A stretch of 64,000 nt of DNA, taken from positions 403,611,389 to 403,675,388 of the forward strand of contig NC_081408.1 in NCBI RefSeq assembly GCF_030272615.1, written 5' to 3'. The stretch is from Cryptomeria japonica (Eukaryota > Streptophyta > Pinopsida > Cupressales > Cupressaceae). This document shows, one piece after another, positions 48,348 through 57,790 of the stretch. Made by a program: the position numbers and the translations under genes. Below the pieces are notes generated by a model. It was not told where the DNA came from, searched no databases, and saw nothing but the letters and a program-made list of their open reading frames with translations. Every line of letters starts with the position of its first letter. Position 1 is the stretch's first letter.

Positions 48348-49490
48348 TTCTCCTTAAGGCTACTCTTCAAAGTATTTCTATTTATGCTCTTAGTCTCTTC
48401 AGAATTCCAATCAAGTATGCTGAAGCTATTGAGAAAATTCAAAGAAGATTCCTATGGTCTGGGGTTGAGGAAAAGCAAAGAATGTCCTTGGTGGCATGGG
48501 ATCATGTCTGTAGGCCGAAAAGCAAAGGTGGTCTAGGTCTCAGGAGGATTCATACTTTAAATGAAGCTCTCTTGTCCAAACAAGCTTGGAGATGGTTTCA
48601 TTATGATTCTAAATGGTGCAAAATTTGGAGAAGTAAGTATTCCCTCCCATCTTCTTCTCTCTCTTCTTTTCTTAATTTGGATTTCAGTATAAATGGATCC
48701 CATATTTGGAACCATGTTTCTAAATGTAAACATGTGATTGCTAAAGGAGTGATATGGAAACTTGGAAATGGCAGAAAAGTTAGATTCTGGGAGGATCCCT
48801 GGCTTTTTGATAAACCCCTAATGGATTCCCATGAATGGGCCTCCCATGCCCCTTCCTATATTGGCTCTTTTGGCTCCTTAGTGGAAGATTACTGGGATGG
48901 GAACAATTGGCAGAACATTGATAGTATCCACCCTAGCCTTTCTAAGCTCAAGACCCATCTATCTGCAATTTGGCTGAATAATGAAGAGGACTCCCTGATT
49001 TGAAAGCATAATCCCAAAGTTATTTTAACTGTGTCTTCGATGTATGGTGTCCTATCCCCCCCCCCTCCTATAAATCCTTTCTGGTCTAAATCTTGGATAA
49101 AAGGTCTCACTCCCAAAATCAATTTTTTCTTCTAGACTATCCTCCAAAATAAGATCCTTACTGTTGACAACCTAAAAGGCAGAGGTTTTTCCCTTCCAAA
49201 TAGGTGTGTGTTGTGCTTTCAACAGGAAGAGTCTGTGGACCACCTTGCCCTCCACTATTCCTTCTCAACCTCTATTTGGAAAAGCTTCCTCAAGAGCTTT
49301 AGTTTAGCCTGGGTGTTTCCTAGTAACATCAGAGATTTGTTCTCCTCCTGGCAAATTCAATTGACTAACTCTTTTCTGAGATGTATGTGGCAACTCTCTC
49401 TTCCTCACATTTTGTGGGGTCTTTGGAAAGAAAGAAACAACCGAATCTTCAGGGATGTTTCCCTAAATCATGATATTGTTTTCTAGAAAA
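48348..49490 (+). pseudogene. LINE G ORF2, post-RT zinc-finger region
   Basis: The frame resumes as LLKATLQSISIYALSLFRIP, FLWSGVEEKQRMSLVAWDHV, KSKGGLGLRRIHTLNEALLS and KQAWRW. This is the conserved region after L1 RT in plants. It is followed by TPKIN, FFF, a stop, TILQNK and RCVLCFQQEESVDHLALHYS, the zinc-finger-like CxxC...HLxxH motif (about 49205-49260). Stops at 49001, 49133 and 49484 all stand where Trp is expected. No frameshift is seen. Confidence 0.88.
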
Positions 49491-50098
49491 TTCAAAGGGC
49501 TCTCCAGGAAAATATGGGAATCATGGAGGGTTCTTGTTACTCAAACAACTCCCTGGAGTCAAACATCTTAAGGGCTTGGAATATGAAGATCACTGATGGT
49601 CCTAATCTCAGCTATAATAAAAGGCTTGAAGCTAAATGGCAAACCCCTCCCCAAGGCTGGCTCAAAATCAATTTTGATGGTGTAGCCAAAGGAAACCCAG
49701 GTTCTTCAGGCTGTGGAGCTATTCTTAGAGATCATAGAGGCATTTGCAAATAGATGATTGCTATCCCTATTGGTACACAAACCAATCATAAAGCGGAAGC
49801 TATGGCAGCTCTTCAAGGCATTATTCTAGCCAAAAAATGGAATTACCCCTATCTTTGGATAGAGGGGGACTCAAATAATATAATAAAGTGCCTCAATGGA
49901 ACTTCAAAACCCTCATGGTCGATTCACAACATAATCATTTCTACTATTGACATCATTAGAATCATCAAAAAATGCCATATATCCCATATCTGTCGGGAGG
50001 CCAACTGTTCTGCTGATTGGGCTACAAATGTGGCGGTTAAGAATGAGACAACTACCACGTGGATGGGTGAAAGCAGAATCCCTGAAGATGTCAGATAA
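49491..50098 (+). pseudogene. LINE G ORF2, C-terminal RNase H
   Basis: GWLKINFDGVAKGNPGSSGC and GAILRDHRG carry the first catalytic Asp. After a single TAG (49751-49753) come NHKAEAMAALQGIILAKKW (Glu), LWIEGDSNNIIKCLNG (Asp) and HICREANCSADWATNVA (last Asp). This is the RNase H domain found at the end of ORF2 in many plant L1 elements. Its stop codon (TAA) lies only a few bases before the next ORF begins. Confidence 0.9.
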
Positions 50099-50105
50099 AT
50101 TATAA

Positions 50106-52070
50106 GTGATGAACGATATCGAAGTACCCCAAAGACTCTTGATTGACAGGGTAATTATGAAAAGTACTGATGTAAGCACTTCGAGTTATTTCTATAATGA
50201 GAAAATCACTCATTATAACATCAATGCCATCAAAACTTGTTTTATAATCAATCAGATCATTAAGGCCAACAACTCACATGATTTCTGGGTATTTGTTTTA
50301 GCTTCGAATAGCTCTCTATTTTACCAGCTCTATAATTTTCAAAATTTGACTTTGAGAAGCGACACCATGGGCGGAAATAGGAGACGATATGAGCCAAGTA
50401 GTTGCAAGGAGTGGAGACAGAAGGATGAGGTGTGGGGTATTTTGCAGAAGGGTGGTCTGTCAAACTTCATAGAGAGACTACACGGTCATGATGGTATGGT
50501 AACCAGCCTCTTCTTCAAAAATTGGAAGAAGGGCATGCTTAAAATGGGTGATCAAATGGTGGAAATTGATGAAGATTTCATTGCTAAAGCTATGGGTCTC
50601 AACAGGGAAGGCTGCAACTTCTATAGAGACAGGAAGGTCAGCAGGGAAGCCATTGAAAGGTACTCAGTTACTGAGAAAGAGAAAAAAAAATTGGTAAAGT
50701 TGAGCAAAACCTATTACCCGCCTAGGGCTTTTGCCAAACCTTGGCGGGAAATTCTCTTTGTTTTAATGCGGTATATAACTCTAGATGGTAGGTTTACGAA
50801 AGTCTATGGGTATCATTTTGTTCTGTTAAACCATTTTTGGCATAATGATAAGGTGAATTTTCCTTATTTCTTGCTTTGCTCAATGAATGCCTCCCTAAAA
50901 GCCTACAAAGAGAATCCTCTGGGGGATACCACAATGCACCAAGGTCTTATGGTCCTCATTTATGACCATTTAAAGGCCAATCAAATTAACCGGATGCAGC
51001 TCTCTGTGGACTTTGAGGAAGATACGTTTGATTCTTCTTTTTTGGAGGAGGAGGAATCCGACAATGACTCCTCATCTGATAATGAGGATAGCTTTGATGA
51101 CTCAGAGTATGAGAGTAGTAAGAAGAGGAAATTAAGACCCTCATCTTCTAAGGGCAAAAAACTTCAAAGCAAACCCTTGATCAGCATCTCTTTGGAAGAA
51201 GAGGATTTAGATTATTCTGAGGAGAAGAAGAACCCTAAGGGGTTGCTGAAGAAGAAAAGTAAAAACCAAGCCCAGACCCAGAAGAAGCATAAGAAAAAAG
51301 AGGAGACTGGCAAGGAACTGGAAGCTGACAAGCAAGCTAGGACCCTGGAAGCCGAGCACAGCCTGGACAAGGAGAAAATGGAAGAGACTCTCAGAGCTGA
51401 CGACACAATTTTCACCCTCCATATCCCTAAAGATGAACAGGTAACCCCTGGAAAAGCGACTCCCTCTTCTGGCCTTCCTCCCGAGGCCTTGACTGGTTTT
51501 ATGAAAATAATTGAATGGCTCATTGATGGTTCCAAGAAAGCTGTGGATGAGTATAAAAAACTATGCAACAGAGTCTTGATTCTGGAGACCATTAATATTG
51601 GAGAGGGGAATACAATGGCTAACTATATCGAGGACCTGAAAAACACTATTGCTAAAGCGAAAGACATCAGAGATGCTTTTAACCCCGGGTTTGAGAAGAT
51701 TGAAAAGGAGATGCTGGATAGAAAAAGCCTTGTGGAAACTAGTGAAAAAACACTCTCAGATATAGTCACCAAAGTGGAAAAAATTGAGGAGTGCCTTAAG
51801 AATATTATGGAGCAGAGCCTTAGTATTCTGAAAATCTTGACCAATAATACTAATACCCTCATCAGTAAGCTTGATGATGACAAGGAAATCCAAGAAATTG
51901 ATCTGGACGCTGAAGGAACAGGGGAAGCTCAAGGCCCCAGAACCCACACCAGAGGCAAGAGGAAGGAAAAGAAAGTGAATAAGGATCTGGAAGAGCTGAA
52001 AGCTGTTGGGGCGACCTATGATGAGCTGGTGATAAAAGCAGAGGATCTGCTAAAGAAAATTGCTATGTAG
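50106..52070 (+). CDS. LINE G ORF3, intact protein of unknown function
   Basis: The open frame is 654 codons; the first Met is at 50106, but MGGNRRRYEPSS at 50367 (568 codons) is a likelier start. Residues counted from the latter: about 20-200 are globular, with MVEIDEDFIAKAMGLNREG, RYITLDGRFTKVYGYHFVLL and NFPYFLLCSMNASL, resembling proteins annotated in plants as putative transposon protein. About 210-240 is acidic (DNDSSSDNEDSFDDSEYES). Lys-rich stretches (KKRKLRP, KKKSKNQ) could act as nuclear signals. The C-terminal 200 residues are helical and coiled-coil-like. No enzyme motif is seen. It is in a different frame from ORF2 and, unlike ORF2, has no stops. The relative at 232-1260 implies it belongs to the LINE. 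Confidence 0.75.
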   Translation: MMNDIEVPQRLLIDRVIMKSTDVSTSSYFYNEKITHYNINAIKTCFIINQIIKANNSHDFWVFVLASNSSLFYQLYNFQNLTLRSDTMGGNRRRYEPSSCKEWRQKDEVWGILQKGGLSNFIERLHGHDGMVTSLFFKNWKKGMLKMGDQMVEIDEDFIAKAMGLNREGCNFYRDRKVSREAIERYSVTEKEKKKLVKLSKTYYPPRAFAKPWREILFVLMRYITLDGRFTKVYGYHFVLLNHFWHNDKVNFPYFLLCSMNASLKAYKENPLGDTTMHQGLMVLIYDHLKANQINRMQLSVDFEEDTFDSSFLEEEESDNDSSSDNEDSFDDSEYESSKKRKLRPSSSKGKKLQSKPLISISLEEEDLDYSEEKKNPKGLLKKKSKNQAQTQKKHKKKEETGKELEADKQARTLEAEHSLDKEKMEETLRADDTIFTLHIPKDEQVTPGKATPSSGLPPEALTGFMKIIEWLIDGSKKAVDEYKKLCNRVLILETINIGEGNTMANYIEDLKNTIAKAKDIRDAFNPGFEKIEKEMLDRKSLVETSEKTLSDIVTKVEKIEECLKNIMEQSLSILKILTNNTNTLISKLDDDKEIQEIDLDAEGTGEAQGPRTHTRGKRKEKKVNKDLEELKAVGATYDELVIKAEDLLKKIAM

Positions 52071-52250
52071 TGTCTCCTCGGTTTCTTTGTTGTGTTTTGT
52101 TGTTTTGCTGTTCTTTCTGTTCGCTGGTCTTTTGGCCAGTTGCTTTGTATACGGACTTTATTTCCTTTTGCTGCTCTTTTTCTTTCTATGATGTAATGGT
52201 TTTGGGTCCTTAAAACTTATTTTTTAATCAATCAGAACTATACAGTAACC

Positions 52251-53060
52251 TTAGTTAATTAAATTAAATCAATTATGCGATTAATGTAACCATCTAACAT
52301 TAATCTCCATTTTTAAATCATATAAAAAGAAAAACTATATTAAAATTAATTTTCTCCCAAATTAAATAAGGAGTTTAAAAATTAATTTCACATATAGCTC
52401 AAGTTAAATGGGGGGAATCCTTTTCAAATTTTAGAAAAGAATTTCCCCCTCCTCATTTGAATTGATATTTTAATCTCAAACCCTAATTAGGGTTGAGTAA
52501 TGTCTTCTTCTATATTTTATAAAAAAAAACAACTTAACAATCCCTTTTCCTTTTATTTGCTAACCCTAACCCGAATGTGGGCTAAGGTTGCATTTCTAAT
52601 TTTCTTTATTATTTAAATGCTAACCCTAACCCGAAATTGGGTCAGGGTTGCATTTTTAATGACTAGAATTCTTTTCTTTTCTTTTTTTATTGCTTTTACC
52701 CTAACCCGAAATGGGGTTAGGGTTTATTATATATATATTTTTTTGTGTGTATTCTGTGTGTGATGCAAGGTTCGGTAAAGGCGATGGCCATGGAGGCAGC
52801 ATTTTTTTTTTTTGCAGGGCCGATCACGAAGGGGGGAACCGCGGTGGTTCTAACACCACGTGGGGGGTAAAGGCTCCCCATAGGGACGACCACAGTCGTG
52901 CCTGTGGGTCACAGCCCACAGTGAGGGCCTTGGCTACCACTGTGAGTCGTAGCCCACAACGCGGCTGCGCCGCCCATAGGGGTTGGCTGAAGCCACCCCC
53001 CCTGTGGGTTGCGGCCGCCGCCGCCGCGGGTCGCCGCCCACAGCGCAGGCCGAAGGTACC
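52251..53060. repeat. Segment J, present only in the 5' LTR of gypsy D
   Basis: In the 3' LTR, CAGTAACC is followed at once by AAGGGGTAGC (near 32745). Here 810 bp intervene, ending GGTACC before AAGGGGTAGC. There are no clear terminal repeats. A deletion in the 3' LTR between short ACC repeats explains it as well as an insertion here. It holds three copies of an ACCCTAACCCGAA hairpin motif (52559, 52619 and 52698) and a GC-rich region. Confidence 0.7.
52790..53050. repeat. GC-rich degenerate repeats, GTGGGTCxxAGCCCACA unit
   Basis: Imperfect inverted units such as GTGGGTCACAGCCCACAG, GTGAGTCGTAGCCCACAA, GTGGGTTGCGGCC and GGGTCGCCGCCCACAG recur about every 40-50 bp. The region is far richer in GC than its surroundings and is flanked by a T run (53071-53088). 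Confidence 0.75.
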
Positions 53061-53097
53061 AAGGGGTAGCTTTTTTTTTTTTTTTTTTAAATGATTA

Positions 53098-53129
53098 AAT
53101 ATATATATATACATATATATATACATATA

Positions 53130-53160
<31 letters not shown>

Positions 53161-53161
53161 G

Positions 53162-53232
<71 letters not shown>
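53098..53232. repeat. (TA)n(GT)32 microsatellite in the 5' LTR of D
   Basis: TA/TACATA repeats (53098-53168) run into 32 uninterrupted GT units (53169-53232). The 3' LTR has only TAAA and a short TA stretch at this site (32780-32806). Apparent protein frames across it are artefacts. Confidence 0.95.
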
Positions 53233-53234
<2 letters not shown>

Positions 53235-56200
53235 TTATTTAAGGCTAAGGATATTAGGATAGTTTTCTCCCCTTTTTTTTTGAGATAAAAACATTAACAT
53301 GCAGGGATATCATAAAGTAATCAGACAACATTTAAATGGATGCAGCATTAAAATAGATATAGGTTTTTTTTTTAATGATTAATTTCAACTTGAATAGATT
53401 AGCTTATATCCTCATTTTATTTCTAATATTAGGTATTTAAACTAACCATTCTCTTTTCAAAATAAACTCAACATAGTGAAGATATTTTATTCTCATTGTC
53501 TAGGACTAAATCTGTATATATATTTTTTTAACAACAATAAATATTATGACAGTAAATAATAGCAGCAAGCTAAAAACTTTAAATAGTTTATTTTCTTTAA
53601 CAGAAGTAGAAATGCATATATCTATTAAACATATACTAGACTTTCTTTTAAACAAGCCAATATGGGCTATCTAGCCTCTTTCTTATATTTTTCCTAAGAA
53701 CATTAAGGCATATTGGGATAAATGCATTTCTATTTTACTTTCTATGTCATATATTTATCTATGGGAAGAGATTAAATTTATCTACTTTAGCTTTTTGTTT
53801 TCTTTTTTCTTTTTTCTTTTGAAATAGAAAATTACAGCAATAAACACAACTACAACAACATTTAAATATTCCAGAAAATTACTTAAAACATTCTTATTTC
53901 TCTTTCTGCATTTCTTTTTATATATATATAATTACAGAGATAAATAGATGACAGATTTCAATATAAGACAAATTTACATAAAATCCAGATGATAATAAAA
54001 GACAACAACATAATACATTTCCTTTCATTCAAAAACACTTTGCTCATAAGAATATTTTGAATACAATAGTCAACTTTTACAATGGGTGAAATACCCCAAC
54101 TGGTCTCTCATTCCTAATAATGAGGACTTAAATAAAGTAATACATTTCTTTATACAAAAATAAATAAAACATAAAGCTCCTCATTTACATTTCTGCAACT
54201 AAAATATAATATTTATTTCCTATTCTTTTTCTGCAACTAAACTGAAATCAGCAACTCCTAGCTCTCCTTTTTTTTTCTTTTCCAAGCAATTTGCACACAA
54301 AATCTTTAGGTTGTGACCATGGGGTGCTCACCTCCCAGCCTAAGCTTACTAGAAGCCACCCCCAAGCTTGGAGAATGAAGACCTAGATGGGGTTACAATC
54401 AAGCAAACTCAAACAAGCAAGGGAAATACTCAAATAGACACATTCCCATCCAAGGCTAAACTTCATCACAAAATGTGATGTTTACAAGGGTGGAAGTGGT
54501 ACCTTTGAGGAGAACTGCAAGATAGTAAATCACAGCCAACTCATGGCAACCAAGAACAAAACAAAAATTATCTTAACCCCACATCTTTATGACCCCCAAG
54601 GCATACATGCCATATTTTCTCCCCTTATGACCCCCAAATGCATAAACAAAACTATGTGGCAAGAGTCACATAAACAAACCCTTGAGATCACTCTCAAAAT
54701 GAGAGTCTTTCACTCTAAGGTTGTCAAACTCCTTCCACCCCCAAGACCATCCTACCCTCCCAAGGGTAAGAAGGCCTTGGATACTCCCAAAACACAAGAA
54801 AAGCATAAACAGAAATAAAGAGGAAGATCACATAATATTTTCACAAAGGAAAGACAAGGAAAAACAATATTTACAATCAAGCATTCCTACAAACAAATCT
54901 CAAACATACAAGTAAGAAAAATCACCAACCTTGAATCTGCCAAGGGTATTCTAGGGATAGCTTGGAGAAGAGCAGCCCAATTCCACAAATCTTTTCTGCA
55001 ACACTTAGCCAAAATTTCTATTCTCAAACTGATTTTTTTTTTCAAATTTTCTAGATCTCCAAAGATGGAGAGTGGGTGATTAACTCACTAAGTCTCAATC
55101 TCTTGCCTAAGAAGGCTTCTCCCACTCTTTCCAGCCTCTTGGATAGAGTGAGAGGCTCCCACTAGTTGGTCTTCCCTAGGTCTTACACACTCCCTAACCA
55201 AGGCACCTCAAGAAGAGGAATGACACATACCAAGAAGGTTATCTAACCAAGGATGGCACTCCTAAAGATGAAATTCAGCCATGTAAGAAAACCCACTTTT
55301 TTGGGTGGTTAAACAAGCCCTATGGGAAAGACACATGGCCAAATTTGGCCTTCACCCATAGGTACCCCATGAAGCCCAATAAAAATGCCCCCAAAATGAC
55401 TATAAGAGTTAGTTTAACCCTTTGAAAGTCCACCTAAAGTTAACCTATGGGTCAACTCTGAGTTGACCCTCCTTATGGCTCACTATCCTAGATTTCTTGG
55501 AACCTTCAAGGATATTTTGGAAATATATCAATTAAACAAAAAGTAAATCTCTCAAAAAGGTGACATGACAATTGCCAACACAACATACAACATATGTGTC
55601 AAGTGACACTACAAAATAATTCCACATCACAAATACACACATGGAAATTGTCCCTTGAATGATTTAAACAATTTAATAAATACAATGTACACACATGCAA
55701 ACATTTACATTTATGAATAAAATCAATACATACGGGGTGTTGTCTCTCCAAATAGACAACCCTTGCTTTTATGAATGTACATAGGCCTAGGCTTGATTCT
55801 CCATAATGTTTCCATGGTCACATGGATAATTTTCCTGCTCATCTCAATTACACATTAGTACTTCCCAATAGCCTCATATAATATTAAACACATAATAAGA
55901 ATACAAATCAATCACTCTACATACAATTGACATCATACAAATCAATTTACCATATAACAAGGCAAATCCACATAAGCAATTATCATAATCCTCATAAACT
56001 TAATCCATTCATAAGATATGCATCATATTTCTAGCATCATAATAAAGTCCTACAAATCAAATAATGACCTACACTATCTCTATGTTATCCTATTCTAGAA
56101 TCATATAAAATTCTATATCCACAATACATAGAAATGAAGCATCAATATATCAATGTTATCCAATTGCTGGGGTCATATAAAGTTCTATATCCATAATGCA

Positions 56201-56413
56201 TAAAAATAAAGCATCCATAATAGTTCCAACATGAAGATTACTGAAATGCTAGGATGGGTCGGGGTAGGGCCTCACAATATCCAATATAATCATGAAATAG
56301 GGTTAGTATAAGGTAGGGTACCATCAAATCATCATAAAGTAGACTAAGCTACATCAATATGATCTATTGATGCACAAAAGACAAGATGCATCGAGGAGAG
56401 GCACTACATCTTG

Positions 56414-57310
56414 TCTCTAATTATCTGATCTTCTAAATTATTCCTTTGTACATATTTCGGGGTCTTGATTGCTTTCTCCCGTTATTCTTTATCTTCTTTT
56501 GTTTCATCTTATTTTTCCTCATTGTTTCTTTTTGGATCTATCTTTTCTTCTATAACAATAGGAATGATCTCAATTTTAGTCTCTTGAACGAGTGGAGGGC
56601 TAGTATGATCTCATACCTCACATACTTTCACATTTGCACTCTCCACTATCTTTTTTAATCTCTTATTGTAAGAACGATAGGCCTTACTATTCGTAGTATA
56701 TCCCAAAAATATTCCTTCATTTGCTTTGGTATCAAACTTTTTGAGGTCATTCTCATTTCTCCTGATATAGCACTTACTCACAAAGATTCTGAAATATTTT
56801 ATAGTAGGTTGTCTTCCATACCACAACCCATAAGGTGTCTTAGTATGATTTACTCTTATCTAAACCCTATTAATACTGTAAATAATAGTATGCATAGCTT
56901 TTTTCTAGTACACAGTAGCCAAGTTAACATCCTTTATCATAGTTCTAGATGTCTCAATAACAATCCTATTCTTCCTTTCTACCATGCCATTCTACTAAGT
57001 AGTTCTTAGAGTAGAAGGATATCTCCTAATACCATATTTCTCACAAAATAATCAAATTCATTCAAAGTAAATTCTCCAACTCTATCAGATCTCAAGCACT
57101 TGATTCTAGCATCAACTTGATTTTCTACCATTGGCTTGAAAAATTTAAATATTTCAAAAGCTTCATATTTTTCTCTAAAAAATGTAACCCATGTCATCCT
57201 ATAATAATCATCAATGAGTAACATAAAGTACCTTTCTCTATTAAGTCTACTTGTCCTTGTAGGGCCACACAAATCTGTATGAATTATCTCCAATGGATAT
57301 GACATAGATA
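56414..57310 (-). pseudogene. Copia E integrase
   Basis: The core (57305-57006) reads LEIIHTDLCGPTRTSRLNRE, YFMLLIDDYYRMTWVTFFRE, VENQVDARIKCLRSDRVGEF, covering the D, D and E catalytic positions. The C-terminal part (56826-56611) has MWYGRQPTIKYFRIFVSKCY, KFDTKANEGIFLGYTTNSKA and YNKRLKKIVESANVKV, the typical copia integrase tail. Decayed sequence (ICTKE, stop, FRRSDN) continues to the F insertion at 56413 and resumes at 29467. Some conserved Gly residues are changed and stops separate the parts. Confidence 0.9.
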
Positions 57311-57790
57311 CTCATTCTTGAAACTTCTATTTGTCTGCTTTCCTAACTAATATTCCCTTTACACAATGTCAATAGGCCTGATAATATTTGGTAAATCTCT
57401 CACTGCATTGAATTTATTGATCTTCATGTTATCAAAGTTGACATGTCCCATCCTTGTTTGTCATAACCAGTAATCATTGCTTTGAATCAAATAACATCTA
57501 TTTCCACTTCTTTCCTTTATATAATAAACATTTCCACTTGTCCTAATTCCTTCTTCTACCAAATTTTTGGTTTTTTCTTTTCTAATCATGCATTCGGTAT
57601 TAGTGAACACAACTTCATTACCTTTATTATACATTTGGCTAACATTTAACAAACTATGTCTCAAACATAATATTCAAAACAAAATATGTCTCAAACCTTC
57701 TACATAATAAGCATAATCAGTTTTATGCTTACCATTAATCACGATACTTCCTATTCCAAAAATTGGTGTAGCTTCCTCTCTTGCAAATTT
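57311..57790 (-). pseudogene. Copia E protease end and pre-integrase region
   Basis: The frame 57664-57461 reads MRHSLLNVSQMYNKGNEVVF, then NVYYIKERSGNRCYLIQSND followed by YWLW-like residues. This is the GAG-pre-integrase motif (LLSVSQL...W HRR GH). Decayed HMNFDN-like zinc-finger residues follow to about 57330. It is interrupted by stops. Confidence 0.75.

Larger units (their letters stand above)
41387..52235 (+). mobile_element. LINE G (L1-type with RNase H and extra ORF), 5'-truncated
   Basis: A 15-bp TSD, aactata(t/c)agtaacc, flanks it (41372-41386 and 52236-52250). The uninterrupted site is visible in the 3' LTR of D at about 32731. Without element H it is about 4.7 kb. It starts inside the RT domain, so the endonuclease and ORF1 are missing. 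RT, the C-terminal zinc-finger region, RNase H and an additional long ORF follow. It ends in TTTTTTAATCAATCAG with no long poly(A). Confidence 0.9.
32121..56276 (-). mobile_element. Ty3/gypsy retrotransposon D, split by LINE G
   Basis: The TSD atatc flanks it exactly (32116-32120 and 56277-56281). On the plus strand the LTRs run TGTCGTGCCC to CCTCACA. Coding order on the minus strand is gag, zinc knuckle, protease, RT, RNase H, integrase and tail. The primer site (40744-40762) and PPT (35867-35880) are in place. In one stretch of about 120 bp (32885-33004 against 53311-53430) I count about seven LTR differences, so it is younger than gypsy-1 but not new. It is closely related to gypsy-1 in protein sequence but has different LTRs. 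Confidence 0.92.
40763..56276 (-). repeat. 5' LTR of gypsy D, interrupted by LINE G
   Basis: LTR sequence occupies 40763-41386 and 52236-56276. It equals the 3' LTR except for LINE G, the 810-bp segment J (52251-53060) and an expanded dinucleotide tract (53098-53232). Everything from 53233 to 56276 aligns with 32807-35866 and is non-coding. Confidence 0.9.
29468..56408 (-). mobile_element. Solo LTR F of the gypsy-1 family, split by gypsy D
   Basis: On the minus strand F starts TGTAGTGCCTCTCCT and ends CATTACA, as in gypsy-1 LTRs. A perfect TSD (tcttg, 29463-29467 and 56409-56413) flanks it. Its own sequence is 29468-32120 plus 56277-56408, about 2.8 kb, and holds no pol or primer site, so it is a solo LTR. 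Shared blocks with gypsy-1 LTRs include the CTCCAACAAGATGAGTGTTC region (near 31250) and ACGATGTCATACCACTCAT (near 32045). It lacks the 1.27 kb block 24600-25866 of gypsy-1. Confidence 0.85.

Noticed and set aside
51207-51947. Minus-strand Ser/Leu-rich frames opposite LINE ORF3
   Set aside because: They are antisense shadows of the intact plus-strand ORF.
52559-52732. Interstitial telomere array
   Set aside because: CCCTAACCC occurs only in single units separated by unrelated sequence and in inverted arrangement, not as a CCCTAAA array.
53091-53288. Open frame across the GT microsatellite
   Set aside because: It is purely translated dinucleotide repeat (alternating Cys and Val).
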